Below, one piece after another: positions 6,836-9,478 of a stretch of DNA of 9,478 nt. Position numbers and translations under genes: made by a program. Location: assembly GCA_947074165.1 (NCBI GenBank), contig CAMTOT010000099.1:1-9478 (forward strand), written 5' to 3'. The notes beneath the pieces were generated by a model. That model did not search any database. It was given only the letters and a program-made list of their open reading frames with translations, and was not told the DNA's origin. This DNA comes from an uncultured Bacteroidales bacterium. Its GTDB lineage: Bacteria; Bacteroidota; Bacteroidia; Bacteroidales; JAUNSR01. The first letter of the stretch is position 1. The number at the start of each line of letters is the position of its first letter.

Positions 6836-8616
6836 TGATATACGATAGATACATCGGCAAATATGTAAAGGATAGTGATCTTCCGAAAGAGTTTTCTTTC
6901 GGAAGATTTGCTAAACAAATTGAAAACGAATGGCATGATCTTACCAATATTGATGTAAAAAAATATGGCGAGTACATTGTTCGCCAGACATTGCTCGATG
7001 ATAACAATAGAAATATTCATGACCTCCTTGCTTATATAGCATCATGTATGAATAAATCTTTCGTTAAAACCAAACCTATCTTCCAAGAGTTCGAGAGCAA
7101 CCGAATGAATGAATTTGAATTGTTATTGATTAACAATATCAGCCATCTGACAGCTATATCAAGAAACCCTCACTGTCTTCTTGATAAAGAAACAATGAAG
7201 GTTAATATTGGTCGTGCTAAAAGAATATCAAATAGAAGTTATCAGCACTTAACTCATCACCCAGAGGACTGGGCCAGTATGTCTGCAATATCTCCAAAGC
7301 CACGAAGAATTTTGCACGAAGAACTTAGCGTTAATCACTCAATATATGAAAATCAACTCTATAAATCGTTCTTGCAACAAACAATTCGATATATCAACTC
7401 TCGTATTAAAGAAACAACAGATATAACCAGGTTTTATGAATTAGCATTTAATGCAGATTTTGCCACAAACGTTTGGAGTGAAAGAATTGAGCGTATGTTA
7501 GCACTTATAGGACGTGCTACCAAAGAGTCTTCTGAAAAAAATAAGGATTTGGTAAGTAATATTCATAAGACTTTGCTTACAGTCAAATCCCAATTGAACA
7601 GACTCGTGAAATCACCATTCCTTTCGGAAATATCGAATGATGGTCTGGACTCGATGGTCCTTCATGACACTAATGTTTTGAATTCACATAAACATTATAA
7701 GTATCTAAAAGTATTGTGGAGCGAATTACTCAGCGTAAAAAGAAGTTTAAGTATAGAAGAGTCATTTAATGCATATCAGGATATCATCAATAATTTTAGA
7801 TTATATACAGAAAGTTTGTTTGTATATACAATTCAGACCTTGGGTTATGAAGTAAAAGGGGATATAGGGAATTGGCATGCTAAGCATTCCTCACAACCAA
7901 ATATCGAATTCAATACGGATGGATTCGGGGTAATGCATCTTTCGACAAATAGCAAACAGTTTAGAATAATTGCTTTAGGAGGGATATCATCGCAAGATTC
8001 TGAAAAGATGAAAGACGAAACATATATTTTTAACTACTCTGACTTTCAGAAGCAATCTGATGAGAATATAAAAAATTGTGTTCACATTAATCCAATGGAT
8101 TCATACAGCATAGAATCTGTAGGTATAATCGTACGAAAACTCCTATTGTCAGAACTTCAAAATTTAATCTTTAGTGAGTATAGTTTTGATCATAAGCTAA
8201 GGGATTACATCAATCTAATTCATAGAAGTAGCATTAATTTTGATGTCAAGAAGTGCACATATCGTTTTATTGAATTACAAGAACTTCCAATTAATTCAAA
8301 TCTTGTAATTGATGGTGTTAAACGTGACCCAATGTTTAATAAGAAAAATCATCGTGATAAAAGTATATTACTCGATTGCCTGTCGGAATTGATAAAAACA
8401 ATAAATAATCAGGCGGCTAATATTGAGCAGCGTTTAATATGTCCAAAATGTAGCAGAAAGTACCTTAAGGTCAATCTGGGATATTTTAAATGTGACTGTG
8501 GATTCATACTTGATTATACAAATGGAAATATTAAGTTTTACCATTCAGAAAAGGATAAACAACCTAAGATGAGAAATATCTCAGATAATAACTGGGGCAT
8601 GGACTTAATGAGATAA
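6835..8616 (+). CDS. DUF2357/McrC-like protein with zinc ribbon, nuclease centre apparently lost
   Basis: This 593-residue protein is the likely partner of the McrB-like motor. The DUF2357/McrC pattern is seen at HHPEDW (141-146), PKPRRIL (154-160), YENQLYKSFL (171-180), a long helical finger at about 190-260, SPFL (260-263), TNVL (279-282) and YKYLKVLWSEL (288-298). In McrC and DUF524/PDDEXK_7 relatives this is followed by a PD-(D/E)xK nuclease fold in which xPD and (D/E)xK bind metal. Here the matching stretch reads GYEV...SQPNIEF, with N356 where the aspartate should be, and no (D/E)xK in the next strands (FGVMHLS, FRIIALGG), so the site looks inactive. The C-terminus adds a zinc ribbon, C536-x2-C539-x13-C553-x-C555, suited to nucleic-acid or protein binding. 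The start ATG shares one base with the upstream stop (TAATG). A strong inverted repeat lies 43 bases into the gene. I am fairly sure of the McrC/DUF2357 relationship and less sure of the nuclease inactivation, which rests on a by-eye alignment. Confidence 0.85.
   Translation: MIYDRYIGKYVKDSDLPKEFSFGRFAKQIENEWHDLTNIDVKKYGEYIVRQTLLDDNNRNIHDLLAYIASCMNKSFVKTKPIFQEFESNRMNEFELLLINNISHLTAISRNPHCLLDKETMKVNIGRAKRISNRSYQHLTHHPEDWASMSAISPKPRRILHEELSVNHSIYENQLYKSFLQQTIRYINSRIKETTDITRFYELAFNADFATNVWSERIERMLALIGRATKESSEKNKDLVSNIHKTLLTVKSQLNRLVKSPFLSEISNDGLDSMVLHDTNVLNSHKHYKYLKVLWSELLSVKRSLSIEESFNAYQDIINNFRLYTESLFVYTIQTLGYEVKGDIGNWHAKHSSQPNIEFNTDGFGVMHLSTNSKQFRIIALGGISSQDSEKMKDETYIFNYSDFQKQSDENIKNCVHINPMDSYSIESVGIIVRKLLLSELQNLIFSEYSFDHKLRDYINLIHRSSINFDVKKCTYRFIELQELPINSNLVIDGVKRDPMFNKKNHRDKSILLDCLSELIKTINNQAANIEQRLICPKCSRKYLKVNLGYFKCDCGFILDYTNGNIKFYHSEKDKQPKMRNISDNNWGMDLMR
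6878..6907 (+). repeat. Perfect 13-bp inverted repeat (hairpin) in the start of the McrC-like gene
   Basis: ATCTTCCGAAAGA (6878-6890) and its exact reverse complement TCTTTCGGAAGAT (6895-6907) flank a 4-base GTTT loop, and a G-T pair could extend the stem by one. It lies at codons 15-25 of the McrC-like gene and encodes part of LPKEFSFGRF. The downstream bases are not a T-run. A perfect stem of this length so near a start codon is uncommon in A+T-rich coding DNA; it might tune translation of the McrC-like subunit relative to the McrB-like one or be an RNA-processing site. Confidence 0.7.
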
Positions 8617-8620
8617 GATT

Positions 8621-9431
8621 ATGAAGTACGAAATTAACAAAGCATATTCATTTCCAGTAAAAGGGTATCATTATGATGATGAAAACAGACTCTTTTTTGA
8701 TTTAATAATACAAGAAGAGTCATTGCCTGTATTAGGTTACGATATCCAACTTCACTCAGGCTGTCCAGATAGTCTTACTTGCAGGCTATTGTATGATGCA
8801 AACAGAGAAGTCTATATTAAGCAAGATGAAAATTCAATATTTCCATTACTGTATAAAGAAGACAGGAGATATATCTTTGAAGTAACAAAATTACTGCCGG
8901 ATAACAGTTGTGCTGTAACAGATAAGTATGGTATTTCTCATATTTACCAAAAACCGGATAATATTGAGTTAGTTACAAATGAAATATTTGTAAGCTACGT
9001 AAGGATAAACAAATGTAAAGACGATACTATCAATTTGGAGTTTTGTCAAGAAAACGCTAATAATTTATCGTTAACAAATAAAGATGAAGATACTATAATA
9101 GAAAATATAATTGATAACAATAATAGTGATGTTTTCCCGATAGAAATTGTACCATTCATCGATACACGGGAAGTGACAAATAGAGAAGTTTCTTTATTTG
9201 AAGATAAAGCAGCCAAACCCATCGGAGAAAAAGATTTCTTAGATAACAATAATAAGACTAAAAAAAATAGCCAAGCAGAAATAGCTATTAGTGAAAAAGA
9301 GAAGATACAAGACTTTGCTTATATCATAAATTTAGATAATGAAGAAACTTTGTATGAGTATTTGAGAAACAATATGAAAGGCACTAATGTAAAGCTAATA
9401 CAAACTGAGATTATAAAATACATTGAATCTG
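8621..9431 (+). CDS. Protein with OB-fold-like beta-rich N-terminus (3' partial)
   Basis: Only the first 270 codons are present; the reading frame runs into the adapter at 9432, so the residues after IES are artefact. I do not recognise the family. The first 140 residues alternate beta-strand-like segments: AYSFPVKGYHYDDENRLFFDLII, then RYIFEVTKLLPDNSCAVTDKYGISHIY, then EIFVSYVRINKCKDDTINLEF. The pattern of a strand, a 'VTDKYG' turn, a basic/aromatic strand and a closing strand is what OB-fold (S1/SmpB-like) beta-barrels look like. From about residue 140 to 240 the sequence is Asp/Asn/Glu/Lys-rich and probably a flexible linker, and a helix appears to begin near 245 (NLDNEETLYEYLRNNMKG). The missing part could be a large enzyme with this N-terminus as its nucleic-acid-binding arm. 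The gene starts 4 bases after the upstream stop without a clear ribosome binding site, so it belongs to the same operon. The OB-fold call is an inference from strand pattern only. Confidence 0.8.
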
Positions 9432-9478
9432 AGATCGGAAGAGCACACGTCTGAACTCCAGTCACCGCTCATTATCTC
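9432..9478. other. Illumina TruSeq adapter, inverted copy (artefact)
   Basis: From AGATCGGAAGAGC onward this is the TruSeq index adapter read outward, with the 8-base index CGCTCATT (the i7 index I know as D703) at 9466-9473 followed by ATCTC of P7. It is the reverse complement of bases 4-50 apart from one index base. It truncates the last gene and supplies its apparent C-terminal residues and stop codon. Confidence 0.98.

Noticed and set aside
6878..6907. Intrinsic terminator
   Set aside because: The stem is strong but lies inside a coding gene and is not followed by a T-run.
6745..7020. Open frames on the - strand across the McrB/McrC-like junction
   Set aside because: Both sides are covered by well-supported + strand genes; the hydrophobic translation is a by-product of A+T-rich codons.
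9113..9255. Direct repeat GATAACAATAATA at 9113 and 9242
   Set aside because: The copies are short, A+T-rich and lie in an Asn/Asp-rich linker; chance low complexity is enough.
51..9431. CRISPR array, tRNA, rRNA or riboswitch
   Set aside because: Coding sequence fills the insert with gaps of at most 4 bases; no spaced repeats or RNA gene signatures were seen.
9432..9454. Natural C-terminus IGRAHV and stop codon of the last gene
   Set aside because: The codons and stop are adapter sequence, so the real gene continues beyond the fragment.
1..9478. Long terminal inverted repeats of about 47 bases, as if a transposon or linear element
   Set aside because: The repeats are Illumina adapter with an index, not biological termini, and no transposase is present.

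Overview
The window is one contiguous piece of an accessory gene cluster, bases 51-9431, bracketed by Illumina TruSeq P7/index adapter sequence (1-50 and, inverted, 9432-9478). The adapters mean both ends are fragment ends, not biological boundaries. The first gene is cut at its 5' end and the last at its 3' end. The DNA is A+T-rich. All five genes lie on the + strand, reading frames are intact, and there are no RNA genes, CRISPR arrays or transposase genes. None of the internal starts has a good Shine-Dalgarno sequence, which would suit a Bacteroidota-type host. That assignment is an inference, and a low-G+C Bacillota source cannot be excluded.

Layout: (1) 51-2924, a large UPF1/Dna2-like superfamily 1 helicase, 5' partial. 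(2) 2905-4449, a protein with an N-terminal winged helix and a C-terminal HEPN-type RNase motif (R-N-x4-H). (3) 4442-6835, a McrB-like AAA+ NTPase carrying about 330 residues of coiled coil ahead of the motor. (4) 6835-8616, a DUF2357/McrC-like partner with a C-terminal zinc ribbon, whose PD-(D/E)xK nuclease residues appear to be lost. (5) 8621-9431, the start of a protein with an OB-fold-like, beta-rich N-terminus, 3' partial. The genes overlap by 20, 8 and 1 bases, and the last junction has a 4-base gap, so this is almost certainly one translationally coupled operon.

Taken together the genes look like a McrBC-derived (type IV restriction-related) antiphage module. The combination of coiled-coil McrB, McrC-like partner, UPF1-like helicase, HEPN RNase and OB-fold protein is closest to the CoCoNuT (coiled-coil nuclease tandem) systems described by Bell, Koonin and colleagues, which are predicted to act on RNA. 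A reasonable model is that the McrB/McrC-like pair forms an NTP-driven sensing machine, the helicase remodels RNA or DNA, the OB-fold protein binds nucleic acid, and the HEPN protein is the toxic RNase. The apparently dead McrC nuclease centre would shift the cutting activity to the HEPN protein or to a gene beyond the window. This model is inference from domains and gene order.
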